In this document: positions 48,301 to 64,000 of the stretch, one piece after another
Position numbering within the stretch: the first letter of the stretch is position 1
Layout of the letters: every line of letters starts with the position of its first letter
From: Meandrina meandrites
Taxonomy: Eukaryota > Cnidaria > Anthozoa > Scleractinia > Meandrinidae
Direction: 5' to 3'
DNA length: 64,000 nucleotides
NCBI GenBank assembly: GCA_963693305.1
Contig: OY855912.1
Span: 3,151,501-3,215,500, forward strand
Program-made: the position numbers and the translations under genes
The notes under the pieces: model-generated
Told to the model about the DNA's origin: nothing
Seen by the model: only the letters and a program-made list of their open reading frames with translations
Database searches by the model: none

Positions 48301-50683
48301 TACTGTCTGCTGGATAGCGCTTGCTTTCTACGGCCAGCAGGTTATTGATAAGCTTTTGACATTTCCCGCAATCTGTTCGCGCCCAGCAGTCGACGTCCTG
48401 TTGATCGATCGGTTCTTTGAAGGAAGTTGGAATCTGATTGGACCGAAATCTGTCCATGGCCGCATGCATAGCTCTCCAGTTTTACCGCCACTGGGTAACG
48501 TTCAGCAACTCGCCTGCTGTTTGGTTATTTTAACAGAGGCTGGCTCGTATTGGCAAACGTTTTGAAATTTTTCGCCGCTCACTGAGTGACGTAAAAGAGT
48601 CGTGTTTGTATTGCCACTTTCTTTCTTTTCCACTTCTTCCGTTTTGCCAGGCCATTGATGAAGATGGCGTACAAAAGAACTCCGAGGTTGTCGGCACCTA
48701 CTTTCTAGAAGAGCTGCTTAAAGTCAAGAAAGAGTTCCCGGATGTAGTTGGTGACGTCAGAGGCAAGGGGTTGATGATTGGCGTTGAACTGGTCACAGAT
48801 AAAGTAAGTGACTTCTTAGCTAGCTTTTCACAGCCTGCCCTTTAATAGTGTCAAGTACATTGGCAAATAACGAATCTCGCGCCAAAAAAAAAGCAGAACT
48901 AGCCATTTGGACAGTAGCTAGGCAAAATCGCTCATAATTAACAAAGGATCTGGATGGGGTTAACTGGCAACTGACAAATTGCCATTGGAAACGTACTAGA
49001 GTCACCCTTCTCCGAAAAAATTTAGGGCAAAAGCGATGTTCCATCCAATTAGCGTCCTATTCCAGTAATTTTGTAGAAGCAATCATAAAAGTTTTTTGAG
49101 CGGATAATCTATGATCAGCTGTAAAGTGACTATGTTTTCTTGACGGTTACTGCTCTACTTGAGGCAACAGATAGTTTGGCCCTGAATATTGACCGTCGAT
49201 TAATTTTGAAATGCCGTGGCCGCTTTCTTGAGAAAGGCGTTTGATACAGTCGACCATAAGGTTGGTTCGGAGTTCGGAGTTCGGAGTTCGTTGGTTCGGA
49301 GCTCGTTGGTTCGGAGTTCACTGAGCAGGTTAAAATTTGCCTCGATTCTACTAAGAAGGCCGTGCACAAACCTGCCCAATTGATGATTCTAAATCTCAGC
49401 CTTGTTTTGTTGCTGTAGGAGTCGAAGACACCGTTACCGCCCGAGAAATTTGTTCCTATCTGGGAGGACTGTAAAGATATGGGAGTGCTCATGGGCAAAG
49501 GAGGACTGTATGGAAATGTAAGTGTTGATGCTTGGATATTCCAGTTGACGACATGTAAATAAGTCCTTTTCAGGAACATCTCTTCTGTCAACAGTATTCG
49601 TGCAAGTAACGTTTCTCTCAATTCATTCAGGCTCATAAATTTATTTAACACAGTCCCTAAAATGAGAAAAATATGGCGATGGGTAAAGAAAAAGACTGAT
49701 TATAAAACATTTACTGATATGTAGCCTGTGTAGACAGGAGCCTCTCTTCTCACGCTTAAATCTTCCTTTGCTATTCTTTCCCTTCCGTTCCCGCCAATCC
49801 CCTTTTCTTCTCTCCCTTTCCCGGCATTCCCTTCCCTTCTCTTCAATTGTTTGCCCTTCCTTTCCTTTCCCTTCCCTTCTCTCCCCGTCACTTCCTTCCT
49901 TTACATTCCTTTTTCTTTCCTTCCCATTTCTCTCCATCTCTTCCTTTTCCCTTCCCTTTCCTCCTTTACCTTCCTTTTCCTCCTTTACCTTCTTATTTCT
50001 TCTTTCCCTCTCTTCTCACCCCCTCCCTGACCTTTCTCTTCCACTCCTTTCATTTAATCCCTTGCTATCCTTGGCTTCCCTTCCTTTACCCTCTCTCCAC
50101 CCTGTTCATCCTTTCCCTTGTCTTTCCTCCTCTTCTCTTTCTTTCGATTGGTTTGTACTTACGCGCGAAATGGGCAATCAGAGATACTGCATGGACATGT
50201 GTAGAGCTTCGTCATGATTATCACGAGATTTCTCTGTTGAATATAAGAAGTCTCTCAGGCGGGAGAAGAAATGAAGACCTGAACAGAGACTTCTGTTTTC
50301 TCGCTGAGTAGTGTCGTTATTACATAGTGTGAGATTTCTCTTTACTGTACCTGCAGATCAGGCGTATTTATTGGGCGCGATCGCTGACTACACTTCGACG
50401 CCATCTTGGATGAGTTGGCCCGTCCAGCATCGAAGATGGCGACTTAAACACGATCGATCAGTTTTGTTATTGAATGTTCGGACGCCAAAAACGCCTGCAC
50501 TACAGGCTATCTTTACTGTAAATGTGATATGCTTGAATACGTTGCCCTTGTAATAACTGTTTTGCTTTCACTGTATTTCAGGTTCTACGAATCAAGCCTC
50601 CCATGTGTATAACAAAGGATGATGTCAACTTTGGCGTGGCGGTGTTTCGCACGGCCTTGCAACAATACAGCCACAGCAAATAA
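35912..50683 (+). CDS. AGXT2: Alanine-glyoxylate aminotransferase 2, mitochondrial, complete
   Basis: Seventeen plus exons: 35912-35999, 36540-36619, 36855-36947, 39079-39170, 40118-40241, 40910-41004, 43009-43102, 44291-44356, 44459-44486, 45847-45947, 46780-46872, 47445-47517, 48001-48060, 48195-48283, 48651-48803, 49419-49517, 50582-50683 (TAA). All phases agree; about 509 residues (human about 514). Fold-type I class III aminotransferase: SGSEAND PLP-phosphate region, [22 protein letters not shown], the Asp in [14 protein letters not shown], and the PLP lysine in [11 protein letters not shown]. The leader ([10 protein letters not shown]...HYVRRSF) is Arg/Ser-rich without acids, as for mitochondrial import. 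Start could be ATG 35885, 35912 or 35921, all in frame. Role: PLP-dependent transamination of alanine/glyoxylate, beta-aminoisobutyrate and dimethylarginines. Confidence 0.94.
36030..36180 (+). repeat. Copy of the 31.05-kb segment in AGXT2 intron 1
   Basis: cttacatttgatctctgtcg... through gcagtgcgcagtgc matches 31045-31190 with small changes. Confidence 0.6.
37238..37440 (+). mobile_element. SINE-like repeat
   Basis: The conserved-looking core tggataccggcgaaatact...gggggtaaccctgcgatgga...catcccatccagggggg and a ctttacctacctt tail look like a widespread invertebrate SINE. Located in AGXT2 intron 3. Identification is from memory of such repeats. Confidence 0.5.
37500..38521. mobile_element. 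Long-TIR element with 9-bp duplication, Mutator-like
   Basis: Ends GGGCGTTAACAAAACC and GGTTTTGTTAACGCCC are perfect inverted copies. The terminal repeats continue 150-200 bases as tandem ggatcggatc/gatccgatcc arrays to aaatagtcacgtg/cacgtgactattt. GTGATAAAT flanks both sides (37491-37499, 38522-38530). Long TIRs with 9-bp duplications fit Mutator-like elements. No transposase. Inside, atggcgccaaggctaccc (about 37739) leads to a donor-like GTAAAA, a possible captured or chance exon. Lies in AGXT2 intron 3. Confidence 0.75.
39524..39622 (+). repeat. Tandem duplication of an about 50-base unit
   Basis: gtggtgttgcccatttcctg...ctcccttccgcg occurs twice in a row in AGXT2 intron 4. Confidence 0.7.
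40440..40500 (+). repeat. T-run and G-run
   Basis: A poly-T stretch followed by about 14 G, then gggggggg, in AGXT2 intron 5. Confidence 0.8.
41035..41412 (-). other. Unassigned 125-codon open frame in an AGXT2 intron
   Basis: An ATG-started minus-strand frame (begins [19 protein letters not shown]) without stops lies in the intron between AGXT2 exons 41004 and 43009. It has no domain I recognise. It could be a fragment of a transposon protein or a chance frame. Confidence 0.2.
41804..42554. mobile_element. hAT-like non-autonomous element, 5-bp CATGA duplication
   Basis: Ends CAGGGGCGTAGCGT and its inverse ACGCTACGCCCCTG are perfect over 14 bases and fit hAT-type CAGGGGCGTAG termini. CATGA lies immediately outside both ends (41799-41803, 42555-42559), as in the hAT group with 5-bp duplications. 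A (TTTA)n microsatellite lies inside. In AGXT2 intron 6. Confidence 0.75.
42240..42304 (+). repeat. (TTTA)n microsatellite
   Basis: About 15 tandem ttta units inside the hAT-like element. Confidence 0.95.
43560..43721 (-). mobile_element. tRNA-derived SINE, second copy
   Basis: Minus strand reads ggaggcggtgtagttaggga ... cgttcaaatcctcctccctg, then atggatttgtgttcgggac, the same family as 33940-34125. In AGXT2 intron 7. Confidence 0.7.
44911..45790. mobile_element. TIR element with TAAAGGGACACTGTCA ends
   Basis: Ends TAAAGGGACACTGTCA and (inverted) TAAAGGGACACTATCA match 15 of 16. Outer TA on both sides would fit a TA-target element of the Tc1/mariner type. Inside is the palindrome at 45001-45102. 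In AGXT2 intron 9. Confidence 0.6.
45001..45102. repeat. About 100-bp palindrome
   Basis: ggtcattacagggaaatctc...gacc folds on ...gagatttccctgtaatgacc around cgatag; weaker pairing reaches about 44982 and 45122. Confidence 0.85.
47112..47403. mobile_element. Foldback MITE in AGXT2 intron 11
   Basis: cacaggcatcccaagctaac pairs with gttagcttgggctgcctgtg, and inner blocks (cagtacactaggag, aggaggtacaaattcga) pair as well. About 290 bases with arms near 120. Confidence 0.7.
49255..49322 (+). repeat. ttcggagttcg minisatellite
   Basis: Repeated ggttcggagttcg units in AGXT2 intron 15. Confidence 0.75.
49735..50150 (+). repeat. 415-base polypyrimidine tract
   Basis: Almost entirely C and T (ccttccctttcc-type) on the plus strand, inside the last AGXT2 intron. 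Long open frames on both strands here are compositional artefacts. Confidence 0.9.
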
Positions 50684-51047
50684 ACTAAATAATGAGGGCC
50701 TATTCAGTAGGGGTTATCGGGGTACGGGATGTTTATGTAGTAAATCAACGGAATACGGGATATTTGGGAGAAAAGTCGATTTTGTGAAATCTTGATTTAG
50801 ACTTCGTTAGGCACATAGCGAACGTATTAGAAATAGTAGTGTGATCATGAAGGTTTGTTTTTAACGTGGATTCTTCAATCAAGGACATCATGGTTTTTGT
50901 TAAACCGCGGAAGTTCGATATATGTATATATACCTGGAGTTATGAAACCAGGCCAAAGAAAAGTGTCCTTGGTCTCTTTGACCATGTACCTAGGGGTCGG
51001 AGTAGGCTTAGAACAGGGCCGAAAAAAACAAAAAAAAATGATGAGTT

Positions 51048-51053
51048 AATAAA
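51048..51053 (+). promoter_or_regulatory. Candidate AGXT2 poly(A) signal
   Basis: AATAAA about 365 bases after the stop codon; no transcript evidence. Confidence 0.3.
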
Positions 51054-51738
51054 TGAAAGGAGAACAGAAAAAAAACTGACATTTCTTTCAAGTTTTTATA
51101 TCGCCTACTTATATCGTTTATATTACGGCGTTTTTATACCGTTTATATTTCTTTTGCTAAAAGAAGCGAAAATAGCTTTAACCACGTTTTGAAATCTTCA
51201 GTCATATATAAGGTGCGATGTTGCATGATTTTTATCCAATATGTGCTATTGCGTAACGTCTAATTTTGGGCCCTGAGGCTAGTTACATGTTATAGTATTT
51301 CATTATAAATCAATGAGGACGAAACCAGGAAACGTATCAAACAGCATTGTTCGCCGAATGTGGTGTTTCAAAGTTGCTCTTGACAAAAAAGCTCCCTGTG
51401 ATCTGGTGCCGCGGACAAATTCCTTTTAAAGTTAACTACTATTAGACTACAATTTTGCATTTATTTATACTGCTCATTTTACGGTTTGCTAAAACTCTAC
51501 TCACAATAACGTTAACTTCAGAGTCTATGGCTTCCAGTTACCTATTTAAGAAAGAGCTATCCAAAATCCGCACGTAGTTGTGTATTCTTTCGCGAATTTT
51601 GAGAATTTAATTCATTTCTGTTGTTCGGGCAATATATCAGACATGATCAGAGACATCTTCAGGGCTGTGGCACACATTCTCTGATCTTGTTGACGCATCT
51701 TTGATTTTGCTACAGAATTACCCCCGACTTAAAGCCTA

Positions 51739-52130
51739 TTTATACAGAGCATGACCACGAACGCGAACGAAGTGTTCCCATTGAATTGCGTATAAGCAAT
51801 TTGTATGAATCCGTTTATACCAAAGGCTACCACGAACATGACGAACGCTGCTAGAAATTGGTCCGTGCGGAAAGTCGGAGAGATTACCTCTAGAGCTAAT
51901 TTTTAGCTAGGCGATGGGCGCATGAACTGTTCTTGTGAAACACTCAGTTCTTCTGTTTTCCTGTAGCTAGACCCAGGTGACACGAGGTACGCGTCATAAC
52001 TTTGACTCTGTAGGGACAGTCACAGCCCGAATTACTGCGTTGTGTATATATGAACGGTGGTTCGTGCGAACTTTCCAGCGGCGAGTTGCAATGGCCGTGT
52101 TCGCTTTCTTGGTCGTGCTCGGTATAAACA
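51739..52130. mobile_element. MITE with TTTATAC.GAGCA.GACCA ends
   Basis: Left tttatacagagcatgaccac pairs with right gtggtcgtgctcggtataaa-like sequence near 52110-52130 with few mismatches. About 390 bases; target duplication not clear. Confidence 0.55.
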
Positions 52131-52217
52131 CAATAAACAGGTTTAGCTTTAGACTTGGAATCTTGTTCGAGGTTTTCTTTAACAATTCCAGCGACGTTTA
52201 TAGCAGTATCTGTCAAT

Positions 52218-52680
52218 AACTCGATCTTCCCACTAGCTCGAACCTTTTTTCAATTCCCCTCCAACGCATTTAAATTTCTTACTCGATAACTCAAGGGTAA
52301 TTTTATTTCATCCTCAATAACTCGAACCTTTTTTAAATTCCCCTCCAAGTCATTTAAATTTCTTACTCGATAACTCGAGGGTCATTTTATTTTATCCTCA
52401 ATAACTCGAACCTTTTTCGATTTCTTACTAATTTTATCCTCGATACTCTTTAACCACCACTGATATGAACCTTTTTCGACCTTTTTCAATTCCCCTGCAG
52501 GTCATTTTCCTACTAATTATACCCTCGATAGCTATAACGCAGGATGTCTTGAACCTTTTTCGATTCCCCTATAAGTCATCTTCGTACAAATTTTACCCTT
52601 GATAACTCGAACTCCCCGATGACATAAGCCGCTTTCGATTTCCCTTGAAGCTTCGAGTTATCCGGATTCTACTGCACTTG
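52218..52680 (+). repeat. Diverged tandem array, about 85-base period
   Basis: Units with ataactcgaaccttttt, attcccct, catttaaatttcttactcg and ttttatcctc recur; the start-to-start spacing of two clear units is 85. Later units are shortened and decayed. Confidence 0.7.
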
Positions 52681-53284
52681 CTTTTGGGGATTTTGCCTTC
52701 GAGCTCATTATAATTTTATATATAAAGCGAACAAATGAAACAAAAAGAGACACAATGTTTTTTTAGTTGCTTTCTGAATTTTCGCCGCAAAAAGCAAATT
52801 TGGCCGGTAGACAGAGAATGCGCAAATACATAATATTGCACTTGCGTTGGAAACCGCGTAGCAACTAGGATGCTATATGTATACAATTTCATGCAATAAA
52901 TCATTAATTGTTCGTCACCTGCTGTACTATTTCGTTTTATTTGGAAGGAAATCCTGATTGTCGAAATAAAATAAAACAAAGCTGGCGTTCTGTTTACTTT
53001 TGTTTGAGTTAAAAATTTACACCGTCATTTCAAAAGTAAAATAGAATATTCTAATAGGCTGAATTGAAATCTTTCCATATTTTGTTGACATTGAAAAGCA
53101 ATTATTATGTGCATATAGTTTTAAGCTAAACTATAAGTTATTAAATGACATTAGCGGCTTTCTGATCACAAGAACTTGATGAAAGTAACCGTGGCTGAGC
53201 GAAAGACTATGTATCTTCAGTACATTGAAATACACAAGCGATGTCCTTGATGAAGCAGACAAAAAAGTAAGCACTCGTGTTTTA

Positions 53285-54199
53285 ATGGCAAACTTAAATT
53301 ACTCCTGTTCAAGACAAGATTTCAACGAGTATCAGTTCATTAGAGAATCGCCTCCGCATTGGTACATCTTCTTATGCACCGCAAATGTTGTTCTCTCGAC
53401 TTTCGCTGTTGTTGGAAATGCCGTCATTTTACTCGCTCTGCGCCAATGCCACTCAATTCACTCGCCGACGAAAGCACTTTTCTACAGTTTGGCATTTTCC
53501 GATTTTGGAGTTGGCATGGTCGCACAACCGTTGCAGGTTGCCGCGGGTGTTGCAGCTCTACAAGCAGATCTGGATCTCTTCTGTTCGGTTCAACCTTTCT
53601 ACGCTGCAGTAGCATATTACTTTTGTTCAGTGTCCTTTGCAACCATGACGGCGATAAGTATCGAGCGCTACCTTGCCTTGCGTCTTGGAATGAGATACCG
53701 CCTGGTAGTGACTGTCACAAAAGTTGCCTTAGCTCTACTATTTATATGGATCGGTAGTGCGGTATGGGCAATTTCCCGCATGTGGAATATCCGCATCAAT
53801 AAGCTCAGTGGATTGACTATCGGCTTTTTAAGCATCGTCGTCACGTCCTCCTGTTATTTTAGAATATACCGCACCCTCAGGGTTTTAAATACAAGAATTT
53901 CAAGCCACAAAGCTCCTAGGACGCGCCCTCGATATGTCCTGAACATGGCGCTGTACCGAAGATCCGTAAACAGTATGTTAGGTGTGTTTGGATTGCTGTT
54001 AGCATGCTACATTCCCTACTTCTGCGCGTTGTTAATAGTAGCTTTTAGAGGATACAGTTCGTCAGTAGTGTTAGCGACTAATTTAACTTCGCTGGTGATT
54101 TTTCTCAATTCTTCATTAAACCCTTTTGTATATTGCTGGCGAATTAAAGAAATTCGTCTGAGAGTGATGTCAGTAATACGAAAGTTATGCCCGATATGA
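53285..54199 (+). CDS. Class A (rhodopsin-like) GPCR, intronless
   Basis: A 304-residue single-exon receptor; the first in-frame ATG is at 53285. Seven hydrophobic segments with family landmarks: GNAVILLAL (TM1), LAFSD (TM2), a Cys at the top of TM3 (FCSVQ), ERY in SIERYLAL (TM3 end), CYIPYF (TM6) and NPFVY (TM7 NPxxY). NYS near the N-terminus is a possible N-glycosylation site. The second extracellular loop is very short and lacks the usual Cys, as in melanocortin/adenosine-type (MECA) receptors and many cnidarian relatives. Acts at the plasma membrane through G proteins; ligand unknown. AATAAA at 54397-54402 is a plausible poly(A) signal. Confidence 0.88.
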   Translation: MANLNYSCSRQDFNEYQFIRESPPHWYIFLCTANVVLSTFAVVGNAVILLALRQCHSIHSPTKALFYSLAFSDFGVGMVAQPLQVAAGVAALQADLDLFCSVQPFYAAVAYYFCSVSFATMTAISIERYLALRLGMRYRLVVTVTKVALALLFIWIGSAVWAISRMWNIRINKLSGLTIGFLSIVVTSSCYFRIYRTLRVLNTRISSHKAPRTRPRYVLNMALYRRSVNSMLGVFGLLLACYIPYFCALLIVAFRGYSSSVVLATNLTSLVIFLNSSLNPFVYCWRIKEIRLRVMSVIRKLCPI

Positions 54200-54311
54200 C
54201 CCGATTTGTGCAAATATCAGTTTTAAAAAGAAATCTTCGAGATAGGCGATACGGCTTCGGCTACATTTAGGATACTACGTAGTTTAATCATATAAATCTT
54301 TTGTCGTATTA

Positions 54312-54555
54312 AGTTTCGTACTAGACGAGTTACTAAGAATAGGTGTTGTTTAGTGAAAAACAAGTTAACTTTGTCAAAAAGAGGCGTGGAAATTGTAATA
54401 AATAATTAATTCTGTAATCGTTCCCCGATGTCTAGTTTCGTACTAGACGAGTTACTAAGAATAGGTGTTGTTTAGTGAAAAACAAGTTAACTTTGTCAAA
54501 AAGAGGCGTGGAAATTGTAATAAATAATTAATTCTGTAATCGTTCCCCGATGTCG
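54312..54555 (+). repeat. Exact 122-base tandem duplication 3' of the GPCR
   Basis: agtttcgtactagacgagtt...cgttccccgatgtc is present twice with no visible difference (starts 54312 and 54434). Each copy contains AATAAA. Very recent, or an assembly artefact. Confidence 0.9.
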
Positions 54556-55279
54556 TGTTCTTGGCGCGCAAATAGAAAAACATTTGCTAAGAATAATGTT
54601 TCTGAAAAATAATTAAAAAGCATTTCTTATTCGCGAAGATAAATTTGCTACGCAAGAAATGTTGCTTGTGTGGCGCAAACGGGGAAAATTTAGGGAAGCA
54701 ATGTTTCTTCCTTTGCGGGGACCTTTGCTATAATTTGATATTTTAATCTCGCCATGTACGAATAATGAATGAAATTTCGACAAAAAAAACGCCGACAATC
54801 AAGTGACTATAAGTCATTTGGGAGACCAACCTGCCTGCTGTTTGATGTGCCGTCTTAATTTGTTTCATTTGAAACCGGTAGATAATCAGTAGCCGGGGGC
54901 GAACCCATCATATGTGAGAAAGCGACAGACGGTAAGACAATTTTAAAGCAAAGGAGGAGATTTTTTTAATTAGAATTCGAACAACTTTTTACCCTCATTA
55001 TGTTGTTCAAGTAAGTGATATCACGCTGTTTTAAAAATGTGATAAATTAACATTTTAATTAAACTGAAGAAGCATATCAAATGAACAAAGCTTCCTGTTG
55101 TACAACATCAAACCTGGTCGACAAGGCTGTCGGCTCCGCCAACGTGTTTCAATGCAACCCACCATCTTGACATGACATATACTTTAAGTTATTTATTTTA
55201 CAGTGAGTGTACGTGCTTGATTCATGTAAAGAATGTTACTAAAAATAATCTGCGATTTCGCGACTGTCACTTGATGTAA

Positions 55280-55425
55280 TAGATCAAAAACGAGTGCGAG
55301 TTTTTCATCAGGGGTTCCAAACACCGAGAAACAGATGAAAGCACGACGCCGAAGGCGGAGTGCTTTTATTGTTTCGAGGTGTTTGGAACCCCTGATGAAA
55401 AACGAAGCACGAGTTTTTGAGCTGG
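55280..55425. repeat. Hairpin upstream of the Crypton-like fragment
   Basis: cgagtttttcatcaggggtt...caaacacc pairs with ggtgtttggaacccctgatg...aaaaac; the centre is near cgccgaaggcg. Confidence 0.75.
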
Positions 55426-55597
55426 CTTCTCAAACTAGCATGAGAATTTTTTTCGAAGAATAGGTAATTAGTAGGCGTGCTCAATAGGCTATTGTCTGTT
55501 TTTTATTCATATGGTAAATGAAATGAATATTTTATATGCGGCCATGTGGGCAAGTTTTAAAGGTTGAATTTTTAATAAACTAACATTATGCCGCGTG

Positions 55598-56180
55598 ATG
55601 GAGATCGAGTCCAGATCAGAACGTTTTCGAGTTCCAAAAACCTCTTCTCAAGAAAATGTTTTGGTGAATGATGCTGTTCCAGCTTCAACTAAGTATAAAA
55701 ACAAGTGGGCTGTGAACATTTTTGCCGAATGGCAGAGGTTGAGAGAGGTTAAAGTTCCGGTATTAGATTGTGGCGGTCTCTTCAAGGACTACGATTTACA
55801 CAAGGTTACCGCTGTGAGTGTAGATATTGCTGGAATGGACGCTCTGTCGCTGAACTATTGGTTGTCAAAATTTGTGATGGAGGTAGCTAAAAAGTCCGGT
55901 GAAAGATACCCTCCCAAGTCTGTTTATGGTATCATTTGTGCCCTCAAGCGTTATTTGGAGGAGAAAAATGGATCAGAAGCTTTGAATCCTCTGGACGCTA
56001 GTGACAAAAGGTACTTGACAACTTTTAGACCGAATTGGTTAGTAATTTAAAATGCACTGTTTCAGGACTTAAATTTTGTGTGTTATTTTTCGTAGGTTTG
56101 TCCTTTTCCGACGTTGCTTAGATGCCGAGATGAAGAATGGCGTTCGAGAAGGAATAATATGTTGCTGTATTGTTGTTGTA
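55598..56180 (+). pseudogene. Crypton/DUF3504-like (tyrosine-recombinase-derived) fragment
   Basis: ATG 55598 opens a frame with KNKWAVNIFAEWQ, MDALSLNYWLSKFVMEV and YPPKSVYGIICALKRYL, then LNPLDASDK. A short intron (56011-56095, GT..AG) joins it in phase to RFVLFRRCLDAEMKNGVREG. This matches the N-terminal, SAM-like part of the Crypton-derived family (DUF3504; relatives in ZMYM2, QRICH1 and KCTD1 proteins) as I know it. The catalytic recombinase part is absent downstream. It may be a truncated element or a first pair of exons of a domesticated gene. Confidence 0.55.
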
Positions 56181-56399
56181 AGCAATGATTTAAGCGGGAA
56201 AAATGCTGTATTTAGAATTATAATTAAGACTGATTAAAATTCAAGTTTCTTGATCAGTGTCTTGATCAGTTTTTGAACTAATCTACCGTGTCTTGATCGG
56301 TATGTTCATTGGGTATCGACATACATGCACCTGACCCAATTGATGCGAGCTGATTGGGTCATCAGCTCATGAATAATTAATGAGTTTGAGAAGCTAAGG

Positions 56400-57431
56400 T
56401 AAAAATCCCATCAAAAAGGCAAAAAGAAAAAAAATGATACAGACCGTTAGGTTCTATGGATAATAAGAATTCAGAGTTTGGTGAAACGGGATAAAGATTT
56501 TTGCTTTACTGATTTACAAATGTTGGCGTGTTTTTTTTCTCATTCTTTAAGCCAGTTCAGTGCCTGTTCCGCAGTTTCGCGCGAGAACGGATAGCGTTTA
56601 TATTGGGCAACATAACAGCCAACAGCCCACAATGACCTCCGATTTTCAACAATTAGAACTGTGTAAAGCCGAATGTTGTCGAAATGCCCTTCTTCTGAAT
56701 TCATGTAGTATTATTCCTTCGTTTATTTTTCATTTCACCTCTCTTTATCCAGTTGTCTAGCACCCCCTGAGCACGTTACGGTCTGTTATGCAAATACAAA
56801 TTCCTTTTGGCCCAAGGGAGCTAGGGGACCGGGCTCTAGAGCTGGGACGAGGTATGAAAAGGTCTGACCATGTCAAGTAATAAACAATTATTGGGTGAGG
56901 TTTTTGTGATATCCGGAATAATCAAGGTCGAGGTAGGTGTTATCAGCCGAAGCCGAGACCTTGATTACTGTGTGCAAGATGCCACTCGCCAGCCGTGAGC
57001 TTGACATTGCTTTTGGAAATCATGCATTGCGCGCGCAACCTACAGATTATTCACCAATCCGCTAACAGATTAGTGAATAATCTGTAGGTCTGCAAGGTCT
57101 GCATTTATTCCCAGAATTAACTTTAGGCTCTTAGCCAATGAGAAGACAGATAGTGACTACACGGCAATGTATAATATTATTAGAAACAAAATGTGCCCCC
57201 ATACATGACGTACTTACCAGGATTGCCCAGCGACCAACCACTGACCGGGAAGCCGAAGTATTCTTGGCTCGAGATTGCGAACGATGGGGACCAGATCTGA
57301 CCATCCTGTCAAGACGATCTGATGATTTTAGAAGTATTCAATTTATCAGTTATTTAAAATTTTATTGTGCAAAACCGCGGATTTTTGTAGTTTAAAAGGT
57401 AAGAAGTTCGAAGAGCTCCTGGCGTGACTGC
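56400..57431. other. Intergenic before TBCD
   Basis: Contains partial palindromes (aatcaaggtcgagg/ccgagaccttgatt near 56920-56965; cctacagattattcac/gtgaataatctgtagg near 57040-57090). No gene is supported. Presumed TBCD promoter region. Confidence 0.45.

Positions 57432-64000
<6,569 letters not shown>

Larger units (their letters stand above)
50684..53284. other. Intergenic between AGXT2 and the GPCR gene
   Basis: Contains a MITE (51739-52130) and a satellite-like array (52218-52680), listed separately. The rest is AT-rich spacer with no supported gene. Confidence 0.5.

Noticed and set aside
49641..50311. Several long overlapping ORFs on both strands
   Set aside because: Low-complexity products of the polypyrimidine tract in the last AGXT2 intron.
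53359..53757. Additional frames inside the GPCR
   Set aside because: Overlap the receptor in other frames without any motif.

Overview
This is a piece of a eukaryotic, animal-type genome. Genes are split by short GT..AG exons, introns run from about 50 bases to over 5 kb, and the rest is full of short inverted-repeat transposons, tRNA-derived SINEs, foldback palindromes and long poly-G/poly-C runs. The mix of genes and repeat debris looks most like an anthozoan cnidarian, probably a stony coral. That taxon is an inference from general resemblance, not a database result.

Layout. (1) 1-5041, minus strand: the 5' half of an ABCC4/MRP4-like ABC exporter, four exons readable, running off the left edge. 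(2) 6500-7720: a frameshifted relic of a repeat-associated zinc-binding protein, then repeat-rich spacer to about 12 kb. (3) 12276-25098, minus: an ALDH1/ALDH2-family aldehyde dehydrogenase, twelve exons with every phase closing; only a very short first coding exon is missing. (4) 25-35 kb: a dense bed of palindromes and inverted-repeat elements. It includes a 421-bp foldback, a 60-bp-arm hairpin, a nested TIR element with TAA duplications that carries a CIDE-N-like exon, an inverted pair of THAP-like fragments, and a tRNA-derived SINE. (5) 35912-50683, plus: a complete 17-exon AGXT2 (mitochondrial alanine-glyoxylate aminotransferase 2) with a targeting-type leader. (6) 53285-54199, plus: an intronless class A GPCR. 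(7) 55598-56180, plus: a Crypton/DUF3504-like fragment. (8) 57432 to the right edge, plus: the first twelve exons of TBCD (tubulin folding cofactor D).

The genes are unrelated housekeeping or metabolic genes (export, aldehyde oxidation, mitochondrial transamination, receptor signalling, tubulin folding). Nothing suggests an operon or gene cluster. The interest lies in the transposon content: several elements have terminal inverted repeats and target duplications that can be read by eye (GTCA, TAA, 9-bp GTGATAAAT, CATGA, TACTTT, TTAA), most sitting in introns. The ABC transporter also has a substituted switch histidine in its first nucleotide-binding domain.
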